Shown here: positions 15,671 through 24,308 of the stretch, in pieces
How positions within the stretch are numbered: the stretch's first letter is position 1
Layout: the number at the start of each line of letters is the position of its first letter
Assembly: GCA_045805505.1 (NCBI GenBank)
Contig: JBJMLA010000017.1
Span: 13,042-77,041 of the forward strand
Reading direction: 5' to 3'
DNA: 64,000 bases
Source: BP-464 sp045805505
GTDB taxonomy: Bacteria; Actinomycetota; Thermoleophilia; Solirubrobacterales; Solirubrobacteraceae
Program-made: the position numbers and the translations under genes
Notes under the pieces: generated by a model
Seen by the model: only the letters and a program-made list of their open reading frames with translations
What the model was told of the DNA's origin: nothing
Databases searched by the model: none

Positions 15671-16519
15671 GTGAGCGCGCCCCCCTCGCTGCCCGGAGTC
15701 ACGCACGAGTGGATTGACGCCGGCGGCCTGCGCACGCACGTCGCGCTGGCCGGTCCGCATGACGCGCCGCCGCTGCTGCTGGTCCACGGCTGGCCGCAGC
15801 ACTGGTGGGCATGGCGCCACGTCATCGCCGAGCTCTCGACGGAGTTCCGCATCGTCGCCCCCGACCTGCGCGGTCACGGCTGGACCGACGCGCCGCGAGA
15901 GGGCTACGCCAAGGAGCAGCTGGCCACCGACCTGCTGGCGCTGCTCGACGCGCTGGGACTCGAGAAGGTCGTCTGGGCCGGCCACGACTGGGGCGCCTGG
16001 ACGGGGATCCTCGCCGCGCTGCGCGCGCCCGAGCGCTTCGAGCGCCTGCTGGCGACGTGCATCCCGCCGCCGTTCTCGACGCGCCGCGACCCGCGCACGC
16101 TCGCGCTGGCCCTGGGCTACCAGGGACCGATCAGCACGCCGCTGCTCGGTTCGGCCATCGTCCGTGCGGGCTTCGCCGGCCAGCTGCTCAAGCGCGGCCG
16201 TGCCCGCGGGGAGTTCTCCCCCGAGGAGGTCGCCGTCTACGACGACGTCTTCCGCGCGCGTCCGCACGTGACCGTCGGGATGTACCGCACGTTCCTGACG
16301 CGCGAGGCGCTCGGCGTCGCCAAGGGGCGCTACGCCTCCCAGACGGTGCAGGTCCCGACGACGATGCTGCTGGGTGACCGCGACCTGATCACGCGGGCCA
16401 TCCCGGCCGGCCCGTACGAGGGCCAGCCCAACGTCACCGTCGAGCGCGTGCCGAACGTCGGGCACTTCCTCCTCGAGGAGGATCCCGACGCCGTGGTCGC
16501 CGCGCTGCGGCGACCGTGA
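15671..16519 (+). CDS. Epoxide hydrolase / haloalkane dehalogenase-like alpha/beta hydrolase
   Basis: The 282-residue protein starts at GTG. It has LLVHGWPQHWWAWR (HGWPQ oxyanion motif) and VVWAGHDWGAWTG, in which the nucleophile is Asp rather than Ser. That is diagnostic for epoxide hydrolases and haloalkane or fluoroacetate dehalogenases. A catalytic His lies in NVGHFLLEE. A cap domain covers about residues 130-210, with GMYRTFL. Which of the two reactions it performs cannot be told from sequence alone. Cytoplasmic; no signal peptide. Confidence 0.85.
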   Translation: MSAPPSLPGVTHEWIDAGGLRTHVALAGPHDAPPLLLVHGWPQHWWAWRHVIAELSTEFRIVAPDLRGHGWTDAPREGYAKEQLATDLLALLDALGLEKVVWAGHDWGAWTGILAALRAPERFERLLATCIPPPFSTRRDPRTLALALGYQGPISTPLLGSAIVRAGFAGQLLKRGRARGEFSPEEVAVYDDVFRARPHVTVGMYRTFLTREALGVAKGRYASQTVQVPTTMLLGDRDLITRAIPAGPYEGQPNVTVERVPNVGHFLLEEDPDAVVAALRRP

Positions 16520-16520
16520 C

Positions 16521-17459
16521 CTAGCGGCGCCGCTTCTTCTTCTTGGAGCGCACGTGCGCCGCGCGCTCCGGACCCGACCCGATGGGATCGGCGGCCGGCG
16601 GCGGGCTGTTCTTGGCGGGCGCGCCACCGGGCAGCTTGCCCTGCTGCTCGAGCATCTGCTGACGCGTGGGCCACGGCTCGGCGCGGCCGGTCTCCCAGGC
16701 GGGCGGCGTGCCGTTGGGAAAGCGCCCGAGGAACAGGACGCCGATGCCGACGAGCCAGAAGGCCTGGACGATCGGCAGCTGGATCAGCGGGAAGGCCATG
16801 AAGGCGCCGGCCATGATCCCCAGCATCCCCATGAAGCGGGTCAGCAGCCCGACGCGCATCGCGTTGAGCGCGACGAGGACGATGCCCAGGCCGAGCGCGA
16901 CGCGGCCGATGAACGCGATCAGCCCGGCGGTCAGCGCCGCGCTGGGCTGCAGCGCGTCGTGGGCGGCCTGCGTCGAGTGGTTGGCCGAGCTGACGAAGTC
17001 CGAGACCGACATGGCCACCGCGGTCGGGCCGACGACGCCGCCGACGAACGACGCGACACCGCCGGCGACGACGGCGATGAGCGCGCTGCGGCCCAGCCCC
17101 GGGTTGCGGGCCTGGACGGCACGGAAGAGGTAGATGAGCGCGAGCGCGGTGAGCGGGCCGGACAGCGCGGTGACGATCTGCCCGCCGGTGAACGCCGGCA
17201 GGTTGTCGTTGAGCTTGAGCAGCAGCGGCTCGAGCAGACCGTGCGGGTTGGTCGGGTTGGCGAGGTCGCCCAGGCCGTCCGTGATCGTGACCTGCGGCCG
17301 CCCGCGCAGCGCGATGTTCGAGATCAGCGTTCCGGCGATCGTCGCCAGGCCGGCGAGGATCGCTACCGTCGCGGCGCGCGGCGCCCACTGGGCCTCCCAG
17401 GCGAGGTTCTCCTCGACGCTGCGGCCCGTGCCGGCGCCGTCGGCGGGAACGGCGGCCAT
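16521..17459 (-). CDS. Conserved membrane protein of unknown function
   Basis: The 312-residue protein has a soluble start (ENLAWEAQWAPR), about seven membrane segments and a Pro-rich, strongly basic end (SKKKKRRR). Two segments are Gly/Val-rich (AVVAGGVASFVGGVVGP). I do not recognise a named family. The ATG overlaps the stop of the small gene upstream by one base (TGATG), so the two form a translational pair. Confidence 0.8.
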   Translation of the reverse strand: MAAVPADGAGTGRSVEENLAWEAQWAPRAATVAILAGLATIAGTLISNIALRGRPQVTITDGLGDLANPTNPHGLLEPLLLKLNDNLPAFTGGQIVTALSGPLTALALIYLFRAVQARNPGLGRSALIAVVAGGVASFVGGVVGPTAVAMSVSDFVSSANHSTQAAHDALQPSAALTAGLIAFIGRVALGLGIVLVALNAMRVGLLTRFMGMLGIMAGAFMAFPLIQLPIVQAFWLVGIGVLFLGRFPNGTPPAWETGRAEPWPTRQQMLEQQGKLPGGAPAKNSPPPAADPIGSGPERAAHVRSKKKKRRR

Positions 17460-17653
17460 CAGCTCTTGAGCCGCGGCCGCGGCGTGGTCTTGGCCACCGC
17501 GCGCGGCGGCGACCAGTCGAGATCCTCGCGCTCGACGACGCGAGACAGACGCTCGCCGCCCTTGAGCAGGAGGTCGAGGCCGGGCTGCGCGAGGCGGATG
17601 AGCGTCTCGATGCGGCCGCGCCAGGCGAGCTGTGTCGGAGACGGAGGCGCCAC
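17459..17653 (-). CDS. Small hypothetical protein coupled to membrane protein
   Basis: The 64-residue product starts at GTG and contains an amphipathic stretch (IETLIRLAQPGLDLLLKGG) followed by a basic Pro/Lys tail. The family is unknown. TAGACT (17667-17662, minus strand) lies exactly 8 nt before the GTG, which supports this start and a leaderless mRNA. Its stop overlaps the start of the membrane-protein gene by one base, so it probably forms a two-gene unit with it. Confidence 0.65.
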   Translation of the reverse strand: MAPPSPTQLAWRGRIETLIRLAQPGLDLLLKGGERLSRVVEREDLDWSPPRAVAKTTPRPRLKS

Positions 17654-17707
17654 GGCCGGGGAGTCTAAGGGTCGCGCGGGGTCGCGACGCGGCGTAGGGT
17701 GAGCGGC

Positions 17708-18157
17708 GTGCTGATCCGGGACGTGATGACCGAGTCGGTGGTGACCGCCCCGCCGGACTGCCCGGTGCGCGCAGTGGCCGAGACGATGCGCGAGCGCAAC
17801 GTCGGCTCGGTGGTCCTCGTCGACGACGCGGGCACGCCCGTGGGGTTCGTCACCGACCGCGACCTGGCGGTCAGCGTGCTCGCCGACGGCCGCGATCCGG
17901 CCGAGCCGGCACAGGGCCACGCGACGGCGCCGGTGATCACCGGCGAGCCGCAGATGACCGTCGAGGACGCGGCCGAGCTGATGGTCAGCCACGGAGTGCG
18001 GCGGCTCCCCGTGCTCGACGGCGGGCGGCTGATCGGCATCGTCACGCTCGACGATCTCGCGGTTCGCACCGGTGACCTCGTGCTCGCCCAGCGCATCACC
18101 GCCGAGATCACCCGGGCGACGATGCCCGTCTTCTACTTCCACAACCGCGAGGGCTAG
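17708..18157 (+). CDS. CBS-domain pair protein
   Basis: The 149-residue protein consists of two CBS domains. The first runs from LIRDVMTESVVTAPPD to VGFVTDRDLAVSVL, the second through HGVRRLPVLDGGRLIGIVTLDDL. Paired CBS modules bind adenine nucleotides and act as energy sensors. I chose GTG 17708, not 17699, because TAGGGT (17695-17700) lies 7 nt upstream and VLIRDVMT is the normal opening of the domain. There is no fused effector domain. Confidence 0.9.
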   Translation: MLIRDVMTESVVTAPPDCPVRAVAETMRERNVGSVVLVDDAGTPVGFVTDRDLAVSVLADGRDPAEPAQGHATAPVITGEPQMTVEDAAELMVSHGVRRLPVLDGGRLIGIVTLDDLAVRTGDLVLAQRITAEITRATMPVFYFHNREG

Positions 18158-18160
18158 CGG

Positions 18161-18892
18161 CTACAGCAGGGCGCGGGCGGCGGCGAGCACGTCGCCGTCG
18201 TCGCTGCGCGCCGCCTGGGGGAGCAACGTCGCGAGCGCCTCGGCGGCGGCGCGGACGTGCGCCGGCGCCTCGGGGCTGATGACGATCGCCGCGGGCCCGG
18301 TGAGCGATCGCAGCGTGCCGCGGGTCACGGGCCACGACGTGACGCCCGCCAGGTCGGCGAAGAACGCGCGATGCGCGGTGCGGGCGCGCGCGACCCGGCC
18401 GGCGTCGGCCCCGGAGCCGAGCCAGCGCTCGACCGCCAGCTCCGGGCCGCCCTCGCGCAAGGACTCCTCGAGCAGCCGCCGCTCCTCCGACAGGGCCTCG
18501 GCCGCCTCGGCCACGAACGCGTGCAGCGGCGGATCGGCCAGCACCAGGCCGCCCACCCGCTCGGCGTGGCGGCTCGCGAGGTCCAGCGCGATCAGCGCGC
18601 CGAAGCCCAGACCGGCGACGAGCGCGGGCTCGCCGGCCAGCTGCGCCAGGACGCAGGCGGCGTCCTCGGCCTGCTCGTGGACGGTCGTCGCCTCGTAGGG
18701 CACGGGCGCTCCGGAGCCGCCGTAGCCACGGCGGTCGTAGGTGAGGACCCGGGCCCGGTCGGCGAGCGCCTCGGCCAGCGACGCGACGTCCGCCTCATCG
18801 GACGCGACATCGTGGATGAGCAGCAGCGGACGGCCCTCGCCGCGCTCCTCCACGGCCAGCGGAACCCCCGCGCCCTCGATCGAAGCCGGCAT
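18161..18892 (-). CDS. Degenerate alpha/beta hydrolase (catalytic residues lost)
   Basis: The 243-residue protein has the alpha/beta hydrolase order of strands: RPLLLIHDVASDE, then VLTYDRRGYGGSG, then LVAGLGFGALIALDLASRH. In intact enzymes the last stretch is GxSxG; here it reads G-L-G-F-G, with Gly96 replacing the nucleophile. The oxyanion HG is HD, and no histidine follows near the C-terminus where the catalytic one should be. This looks like a pseudoenzyme with a kept fold, perhaps a binding or regulatory protein. TACGCT is 7 nt upstream of the ATG. Confidence 0.8.
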   Translation of the reverse strand: MPASIEGAGVPLAVEERGEGRPLLLIHDVASDEADVASLAEALADRARVLTYDRRGYGGSGAPVPYEATTVHEQAEDAACVLAQLAGEPALVAGLGFGALIALDLASRHAERVGGLVLADPPLHAFVAEAAEALSEERRLLEESLREGGPELAVERWLGSGADAGRVARARTAHRAFFADLAGVTSWPVTRGTLRSLTGPAAIVISPEAPAHVRAAAEALATLLPQAARSDDGDVLAAARALL

Positions 18893-18916
18893 CCGCGGGA
18901 GCGTACGATGTGGGGC
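18893..18916. promoter_or_regulatory. 24-bp divergent promoter sharing one TA step
   Basis: The sequence AGCGTACGAT (18900-18909) holds two back-to-back -10 elements: TACGAT on the plus strand (18904-18909) and TACGCT on the minus strand (18905-18900). Each is exactly 7 nt from its start codon (18917 plus, 18892 minus). The central TA is shared, so initiation in the two directions must be mutually exclusive. Confidence 0.5.
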
Positions 18917-19183
18917 ATGGAAGGCTTCGGTGGACTCTTCGGCGATCCGGACGAGCTGCAGCGCCGGCTCGCCGAGATGGCAGACCAGATGCAGGGCCAG
19001 CAGCGTCTGGCCTGGGCCGACAACGCGATCGGCCTGGCGGTGCAGATGACCGTCGCCGCGATCCAGCGGCTCAACCTCCAGGGAACGGCCGAGCAGCAGG
19101 CCGAGCAGGTCCGCGCGGTCATGGCCACGCTCTTCCCGGAGGCCGTCACCCTGGTGCGCGAGGCGCGCCAGGGGCTGTCCTAG
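18917..19183 (+). CDS. Small helical hypothetical protein
   Basis: The 88-residue protein begins MEGFGGLFGDPDELQRRLAE and is almost wholly helical, rich in Gln, Ala and Glu, with an amphipathic repeat (ADQMQGQQRLAWADN, GTAEQQAEQVRAVMATLF). It resembles small YbaB-sized proteins in length and composition, but I cannot assign a family. An in-frame ATG at 18908 is less likely because it would overlap the -10 hexamer. Its stop shares a CTAG with the convergent GMC oxidoreductase gene. Confidence 0.7.
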   Translation: MEGFGGLFGDPDELQRRLAEMADQMQGQQRLAWADNAIGLAVQMTVAAIQRLNLQGTAEQQAEQVRAVMATLFPEAVTLVREARQGLS

Positions 19184-20757
19184 ACCGCGGCCGCCTGCTC
19201 GCTGGGCGCGGCGGCCGCCGGGCCCTTGATGAGGTCCGCCGCCCGCTCGGCGATGGCGATCGTCGGCGCGTTGGTGTTGCCGCGCGGCACCATCGGCATC
19301 ACCGAGGCGTCGACCACGCGCAGCCCCTCTACGCCCAGTACGCGCAGCTCGTCGTCGACCACCGTGCCCATCGCGCAGGTGCCCACCGGGTGGTAGATGG
19401 CGAACGTCGTGCGCTTGACGTGGGCGAGCAGGTCGGCCTCGGAACCGGAGGCCGGAACGGTGAAGCCCTCGGCGCAGTACGGCGCCAGCGCGGGCTGGCG
19501 GGTGATCTCGAGCATCAGGCGAAACGCGTCGACCGCCGTGCGCGTGTCCTTCTCGCTCGCGTAGAAGTTGTTGCGGATCACCGGCTTGCCCGTGGGGTCG
19601 TTGTTCTGCAGCCGCACGCTGCCGCGCGCCTCGGGCTGGAGCACGCACGGCGAGATCCACAGCCCGTGCGCGGTCGGGTCGGACTGCCCCTCGTCGACGA
19701 TCTGCACCGGCGCGATGTGGAACTGGACGTCGGGCGCGGGCGCGCCGGACTCCATGCGGACGAAGCCGCCGCCCTCGGCGAGGTTCGACGTCAGCGGCCC
19801 GCTCTGGGTCGCCTCGAACTCCTCGAGCGCCGCGGGCTCGAGCGCCAGCAGCAGCGAGACCGGTTCCGGCGTCGTCCACACGCCGTAGCTCGCCGCGTGA
19901 TCGGAGAGGTTCTCCCCCACCTCGGGCTGATCGACCAGCACCTCGATCTCGCGCATCGTCAGGTGCTCGGCCGGCCCGATGCCCGACAGCATCAGCAGCT
20001 GGGGCGAGTTGTAGGCGCCGCCGCAGAGGATGACCTCGCGCTCGGCGCGGTACTCGGTGAGCCGGCCGAGCTGGGACGCGACGACGCCCGCCGCGCGCGT
20101 GCCCTCGAAGAGCACGCGATGGACGTGCATGTAGGGCAGCACGGTCAGGTTCGGCCGGGTCATCGCCGGGTGCAGGTAGGCGACCGAGGCGCTGGCGCGC
20201 ATGCCGTTGCGCTGCGTGACCTGGTAGATGCCGAAGCCGTCCTGCGTGGCGCCGTTGAAGTCGTCGTTGGCCGGGAAGCCGGCCTCGATCGCCGCGGCCG
20301 CGAAGGCCAGCGACATCGGGTTGCGCGACCGGCTCTCGGAGACCGGCAGCGGTCCGCCCGCGCCGTGGAACTCGCTCGCGCCGCGCTCGTTGTCCTCGCT
20401 CTTGATGAAGTACGGCAGCAGGTCGTCGTAGGTCCAGCCCGGGATCCCCCAGCCGTCGTAGTCGGCGCGGTTGCCGCGGATGTAGACCATCGCGTTGATC
20501 GACGAGGAGCCGCCCAGGACGCGGCCGCGCGGCAGCGTGATGCGGCGGTTGTCGCAGAACGGCTCCGGCGCCGACGTGAAGTCCCAGTCGACCTCCGTGC
20601 GGCCGAGCGAGAGGTAGCCGAGCGGGACGTGGATGTTCTGGTTGACGTCGGGCGGCCCGGACTCGAGCAGCAGCACCGACACCGCCGGATCCTCGCTCAG
20701 CCGCGCCGCCAGCACGCACCCCGCCGATCCGGCTCCCACGATCACGTAGTCGTACAT
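19180..20757 (-). CDS. GMC family oxidoreductase (choline dehydrogenase-like)
   Basis: The 525-residue flavoprotein starts MYDYVIVGAGSAGCVLAARL, an FAD-binding dinucleotide fold. It has both GMC signatures, GRVLGGSSSINAMVYIRG near residue 85 and ILCGGAYNSPQLLMLSGIGP near residue 245. The catalytic His is in FAIYHPVGTCAMG, with NTNAPTIAIAERAADLI near the end. GMC enzymes oxidise alcohols such as choline, glucose or long-chain alcohols; the substrate here is open. GAGCAT lies 7 nt upstream of the ATG on the minus strand. Confidence 0.9.
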   Translation of the reverse strand: MYDYVIVGAGSAGCVLAARLSEDPAVSVLLLESGPPDVNQNIHVPLGYLSLGRTEVDWDFTSAPEPFCDNRRITLPRGRVLGGSSSINAMVYIRGNRADYDGWGIPGWTYDDLLPYFIKSEDNERGASEFHGAGGPLPVSESRSRNPMSLAFAAAAIEAGFPANDDFNGATQDGFGIYQVTQRNGMRASASVAYLHPAMTRPNLTVLPYMHVHRVLFEGTRAAGVVASQLGRLTEYRAEREVILCGGAYNSPQLLMLSGIGPAEHLTMREIEVLVDQPEVGENLSDHAASYGVWTTPEPVSLLLALEPAALEEFEATQSGPLTSNLAEGGGFVRMESGAPAPDVQFHIAPVQIVDEGQSDPTAHGLWISPCVLQPEARGSVRLQNNDPTGKPVIRNNFYASEKDTRTAVDAFRLMLEITRQPALAPYCAEGFTVPASGSEADLLAHVKRTTFAIYHPVGTCAMGTVVDDELRVLGVEGLRVVDASVMPMVPRGNTNAPTIAIAERAADLIKGPAAAAPSEQAAAV

Positions 20758-20774
20758 GCGTGCGATGCTCACCG
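20758..20774. promoter_or_regulatory. Divergent promoter with overlapping -10 elements
   Basis: GATGCTC (20764-20770) contains a plus-strand hexamer GATGCT, 5 nt before the VOC gene start at 20775, and a minus-strand hexamer GAGCAT, 7 nt before the oxidoreductase start at 20757. It resembles GATGATC at 54943-54949. The first base is G rather than T in both, so these are weaker matches than TANNNT. Confidence 0.3.
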
Positions 20775-21182
20775 ATGAGTTCCGTACGCGTCAAGGGTCA
20801 GGACATCATGTTCGCCAGCACAGAAGCATTCAGCGGCTTCGCGGTCGACGACATCGCGGCCGCCCGCCGGTTCTACGAGGGCACGCTCGGCATAGAGGTG
20901 GCCGAGGAGCACGGGCTGCTCACGCTGCGCCTCCACGACGGCGCCCGGCCGACGCTCGTCTACCCCAAGCCGGGCCACCGCCCGGCCGAGTACACGATCC
21001 TCAACTTCCCGGTCGAGGACATCGAGCAGGCGGTCGACGACCTCGTGGCCCGCGGCGTGACCTTCGAGCGCTACCCCGGGATGCCCCAGGACGAGCGCGG
21101 GATCATGCGCGAGGGCGGGCCGCTCATCGCCTGGTTCAGCGACCCCGCGGGCAACATCCTGGCGATCCTGCAGGAGCGCTGA
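20775..21182 (+). CDS. VOC (glyoxalase/bleomycin-resistance) family protein
   Basis: The 135-residue product contains a single VOC domain: FSGFAVDDIAAARRFYEGTL at the start, TILNFPVEDIEQAVDDL in the second beta-alpha unit, and WFSDPAGNILAILQ at the end. VOC proteins are metal-dependent enzymes or binding proteins of very varied function. An inner ATG at 20808 would give 124 residues and still keep the whole domain. Its stop overlaps the start of the ABC ATPase by one base, so it may be co-translated with the exporter. Confidence 0.85.
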   Translation: MSSVRVKGQDIMFASTEAFSGFAVDDIAAARRFYEGTLGIEVAEEHGLLTLRLHDGARPTLVYPKPGHRPAEYTILNFPVEDIEQAVDDLVARGVTFERYPGMPQDERGIMREGGPLIAWFSDPAGNILAILQER

Positions 21183-22075
21183 TGGCCTCGGCCATCCGCC
21201 TGCAGGGCGTCGTCAAGCGCTTCGGGGACCTGACCGCCGTCGACGGCCTCGACCTCGACGTTCCCGAGGGGACCTGCATCGGCCTGCTCGGCCCCAACGG
21301 GGCAGGCAAGTCCACGACGATGAAGCTGCTGACCGCCCAGGCGATCGCCGACGAGGGCACGCTCGAGGTGCTCGGCTACACGCTGCCCGGCGACTCCAAG
21401 CAGGCGCGGGCGCAGATGGGCGTCGTCCCGCAGCTCGACAACCTCGATCAGTCCCTGACCGTCGAGCAGAACCTGCTCGTCTTCAGCCACCTCTACCGGG
21501 TGGCGGCCAAGGACCGCAAGGAGGCGATCGAGCGCGCCCTGAAGGTCGCCAACCTCGGCGCGCGGCGCACCGCCAAGGTCACCGAGCTCTCGGGCGGCAT
21601 GCGCCGCCGGCTGCTCGTCGCCCGCGCGCTGATCCATCAGCCGCGCCTGGTGCTGCTCGACGAGCCGACCGTCGGCCTGGACCCGCAGGTGCGCCAGGAG
21701 CTGTGGGCGCTCATCGACCGGATGCGCAGCGAGGGCGTCTCGATCCTGATGAGCACGCACTACATCGAGGAGGCCGAGCGCCTGTGTGACCGCGTGACGA
21801 TCATGTCCCACGGCAAGGCCGTCGCCGAGGGCTCGCCCCGCGAGCTCATCACCGAGCACGCGGGCAGCGAGGCGCTCGAGGTCTACGGCTCCCCGACGCG
21901 GCTGGGCGAGGTCGAGACGCTGGCCGCCGAGCGCGGCTGGCGCACGAGGCGCACCGGCACGTCGATCTCGGTCCTCCACGCCAACGGCGACTCCGGCGAG
22001 GACCTCGGCGGCGAGCGGCGGATCACCAACCTCGAGGACGTCTTCGTCCTCCTGACCGGCGAGGAGATCGCCTGA
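21182..22075 (+). CDS. ABC-2 exporter ATP-binding protein (DrrA/NodI-like)
   Basis: The 297-residue ATPase has Walker A GLLGPNGAGKSTTMKLL, the signature TELSGGMRRRLLVARAL, Walker B LVLLDEPTVGLDPQ and the switch His in LMSTHYIEEAERL. The last 80 residues form the C-terminal region typical of DrrA/NodI ATPases. It powers export by the permease encoded directly downstream, whose ATG overlaps its stop (TGATG). The cargo is unknown; related systems export drugs, lipids or sugars. Confidence 0.9.
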   Translation: MASAIRLQGVVKRFGDLTAVDGLDLDVPEGTCIGLLGPNGAGKSTTMKLLTAQAIADEGTLEVLGYTLPGDSKQARAQMGVVPQLDNLDQSLTVEQNLLVFSHLYRVAAKDRKEAIERALKVANLGARRTAKVTELSGGMRRRLLVARALIHQPRLVLLDEPTVGLDPQVRQELWALIDRMRSEGVSILMSTHYIEEAERLCDRVTIMSHGKAVAEGSPRELITEHAGSEALEVYGSPTRLGEVETLAAERGWRTRRTGTSISVLHANGDSGEDLGGERRITNLEDVFVLLTGEEIA

Positions 22076-22875
22076 TGGCCGCGATCACGCAACGGGCGCA
22101 GCGGCGTCTGGGCCGGCTGGAGCGCCCGGCGCTGCAGGGCGTGCTCGTTCGCGAGATCGTCAACTTCAGCTCGTTCTGGCGCTCGTCGACCTTCTCGTCG
22201 ACCGTGGACCCCACGATCTACCTGCTGGCCTTCGGCTTCGGCTTCGGCTCGCTGGTCAGCAAGGTCGCCGGCTACGACTACATCGACTTCGTCGGGACCG
22301 GCATCGTCGCCACCACCGTGCTGTTCAGCGGTGCGTTCCCCGCCATGTACTCGACGTTCGTCAAGTACGAGTTCCAGCACACCTACGACGCGATCCTCGC
22401 CGCGCCCGTCGACACCGAGGAGCTGGTGACGGCCGAAGCGCTGTGGATCGCGGCGCGCACCGGGACCTACGGCTGCGTCCCGATGCTCGTCGCGGTGGTC
22501 TTCGGCCTGGACCCCAGCTGGGGCATGCTGCTCGTGCCCTTCATCGCCGCCATCGCCGGCTACGGCTGGGCGACGTTCGGCATCTTCATCGCCGCCAAGG
22601 CGAAGTCGATCGAGAGCTTCTCGTACTGGCAAAGTGGCCTCCTTACGCCGATGTTCCTGGTGGCCGGCACCTTCTTCCCTCTCTCGGGCCTTCCCGAGTG
22701 GGCGCAGGTCGCCGGCAACGTCAACCCGCTGTTTCACTGCGTGCAGCTCGTCCGCCACGCGGTCTTCGGCCTGCAGGGCTGGGCGGATGTCGGTCATCTC
22801 GCCTTCCTCATCGGCTTCGCGCTGATCGCGTGGCGGCTGGCCATCCGCTTCATGGAGCGACGGCTGATCTCCTGA
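22075..22875 (+). CDS. ABC-2 type permease (NodJ/DrrB-like)
   Basis: The 266-residue protein has a soluble basic start and six membrane helices. It includes VGTGIVATTVLFSGAFPAMY and the ABC-2 motif region FLVAGTFFPLSGLPEWAQ, followed by NPLFHCVQLVRHAVFGL, as in NodJ-type permeases. With the ATPase upstream it makes a two-component exporter. Its last 26 bp overlap the 3' end of the convergent MFS gene. Confidence 0.9.
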   Translation: MAAITQRAQRRLGRLERPALQGVLVREIVNFSSFWRSSTFSSTVDPTIYLLAFGFGFGSLVSKVAGYDYIDFVGTGIVATTVLFSGAFPAMYSTFVKYEFQHTYDAILAAPVDTEELVTAEALWIAARTGTYGCVPMLVAVVFGLDPSWGMLLVPFIAAIAGYGWATFGIFIAAKAKSIESFSYWQSGLLTPMFLVAGTFFPLSGLPEWAQVAGNVNPLFHCVQLVRHAVFGLQGWADVGHLAFLIGFALIAWRLAIRFMERRLIS

Positions 22876-24298
22876 GGCGCTCGCCCGCCGGCAGCCGCTC
22901 GAGCGCGACCCCGCCGAGCGCGACGAGCAGCCCGGCCCCGGCGATCCCGAAGGCGACGTAGAGCCCGGCCCGGAAGCCCTCGAGCGAGTCGGCCGCCGTC
23001 GGATCGACGCCGGTGCGGCTCGTGGCCACGGCGCTGACGATGGCCAGGGCCACCGCCCCGCCGACCTGGAACGAGGTCTGCACCAAGCCCGACGCCAGCC
23101 CCTGCTCGTGATCGCCGACCCCCGACGTCGCCTGGATGTTGAACGTCGGGAAGTTGAGCATGAACATCACGCCCAGCAGGATCATCGTCGGCAGGATCAC
23201 CGCCGCGAAGTCCGGCACGGCATCGATGCGCAGCGCCAGCCCGTAGCCCACCAGCCCCGACAGGGAGCCGGCGGCCACGATCGTCGACGGGCCGAAGCGC
23301 TCGACCAGCGGCCCGATGCGCGTCGAGCCGACGGCCACCAGCAGCCCGGCGGGCAGGAAGGCCAGCGCCATCTCGATCGCCGACCAGCCGTTGAGCCGCT
23401 GCAGGTACAGGGTCATGATGAACTGAAAGCCGATGTAGGACCCGAACATCGCGGCGGCGCCGAGGTTGGCGGCCACGAGGGTCGGTGACCGCAGGATCCC
23501 GAGACGGATCAGCGGATGGCGCGAGCGCAGCTCGATGGCCACGAACGAGCCCAGCAGCGCGATGGCGATCGCGAAGGCGGCGACCGTCGAGGCCGCCCCC
23601 CATCCGTCCTCGGGAGCGACCACGACCGTGCGGACGAGCAGCAGCATGCCCGCGGTGAGCGTGAGCGCGCCGGGAATGTCGAACTGCCGCCGGCTGATGA
23701 CGCCGGTGATGTCACGCGGGACGTAGCGGCGGGCGGCCACCAGCAGCGCGGCGGCGATCGGCACCGGCAGGATGAAGGTCCAGCGCCAGCCGATCTCGGT
23801 CAGGACGCCGCCGAGGACGAGCCCCAGCGAGAAGCCGCTGGCGCCGACCGCGGTGTAGATGCTCAGCGCGCGGTTGCGCTCCGGGCCCTCCGCGAACCGG
23901 GTCGTGATGATCGACAGGGTCGCCGGGGCGGTGAACGCCGCGGCCGCGCCCTTGAGGAAGCGCGTGAGGATCAGGACGGTGCCGTCATCCGACAGCGCGC
24001 CGATCGCCGAGGCCACCGTGAAGATGGCCAATGCGACGAGCAGCACCCGTCGCCGGCCGAGCAGGTCGGCGGCGCGGCCGCCGAGCAGCAGCAGGCCGCC
24101 GTAGCCGAGCACGTAGCCCGACACCACCCACTGCAGCTGCGTCGTGGTCAGTCCGAGCTCGCGCTCGATGGAGGGAAGAGCGACGCCGATCATCGAGACG
24201 TCGAGCCCGTCGAGGAACAGCACACCGCAGAGGACCACCATCAGCGCCCAGACGGAGGCGCTCCACGGCGTGTGCTTGGAAGAGGTCTTGTTCGCCAT
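22850..24298 (-). CDS. MFS multidrug efflux transporter (DHA2/EmrB type, 14 TM)
   Basis: The 482-residue protein has about fourteen membrane segments. It contains FLDGLDVSMIGVALPSIERE, which is close to the EmrB/QacA motif D1, then WVVSGYVLGYGGLLLLGGRA and DLLGRRRVLLVAL (motif A), then GLVLGGVLTEIGWRWTF (motif C of antiporters). It is a drug or toxin exporter of the inner membrane. I chose ATG 24298 (MANKTSS). It is divergent from a MarR gene across an array of three palindromes, so MarR control is likely. Confidence 0.9.
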   Translation of the reverse strand: MANKTSSKHTPWSASVWALMVVLCGVLFLDGLDVSMIGVALPSIERELGLTTTQLQWVVSGYVLGYGGLLLLGGRAADLLGRRRVLLVALAIFTVASAIGALSDDGTVLILTRFLKGAAAAFTAPATLSIITTRFAEGPERNRALSIYTAVGASGFSLGLVLGGVLTEIGWRWTFILPVPIAAALLVAARRYVPRDITGVISRRQFDIPGALTLTAGMLLLVRTVVVAPEDGWGAASTVAAFAIAIALLGSFVAIELRSRHPLIRLGILRSPTLVAANLGAAAMFGSYIGFQFIMTLYLQRLNGWSAIEMALAFLPAGLLVAVGSTRIGPLVERFGPSTIVAAGSLSGLVGYGLALRIDAVPDFAAVILPTMILLGVMFMLNFPTFNIQATSGVGDHEQGLASGLVQTSFQVGGAVALAIVSAVATSRTGVDPTAADSLEGFRAGLYVAFGIAGAGLLVALGGVALERLPAGERLRRSAVAP

Positions 24299-24308
24299 GG
24301 CGGGCATG

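Noticed and set aside
14047..15717. A 556-codon plus-strand open frame antisense to acs
   Set aside because: It is rich in Arg, Asp, Val and Ala, without recognisable domains, and mirrors a conserved enzyme.
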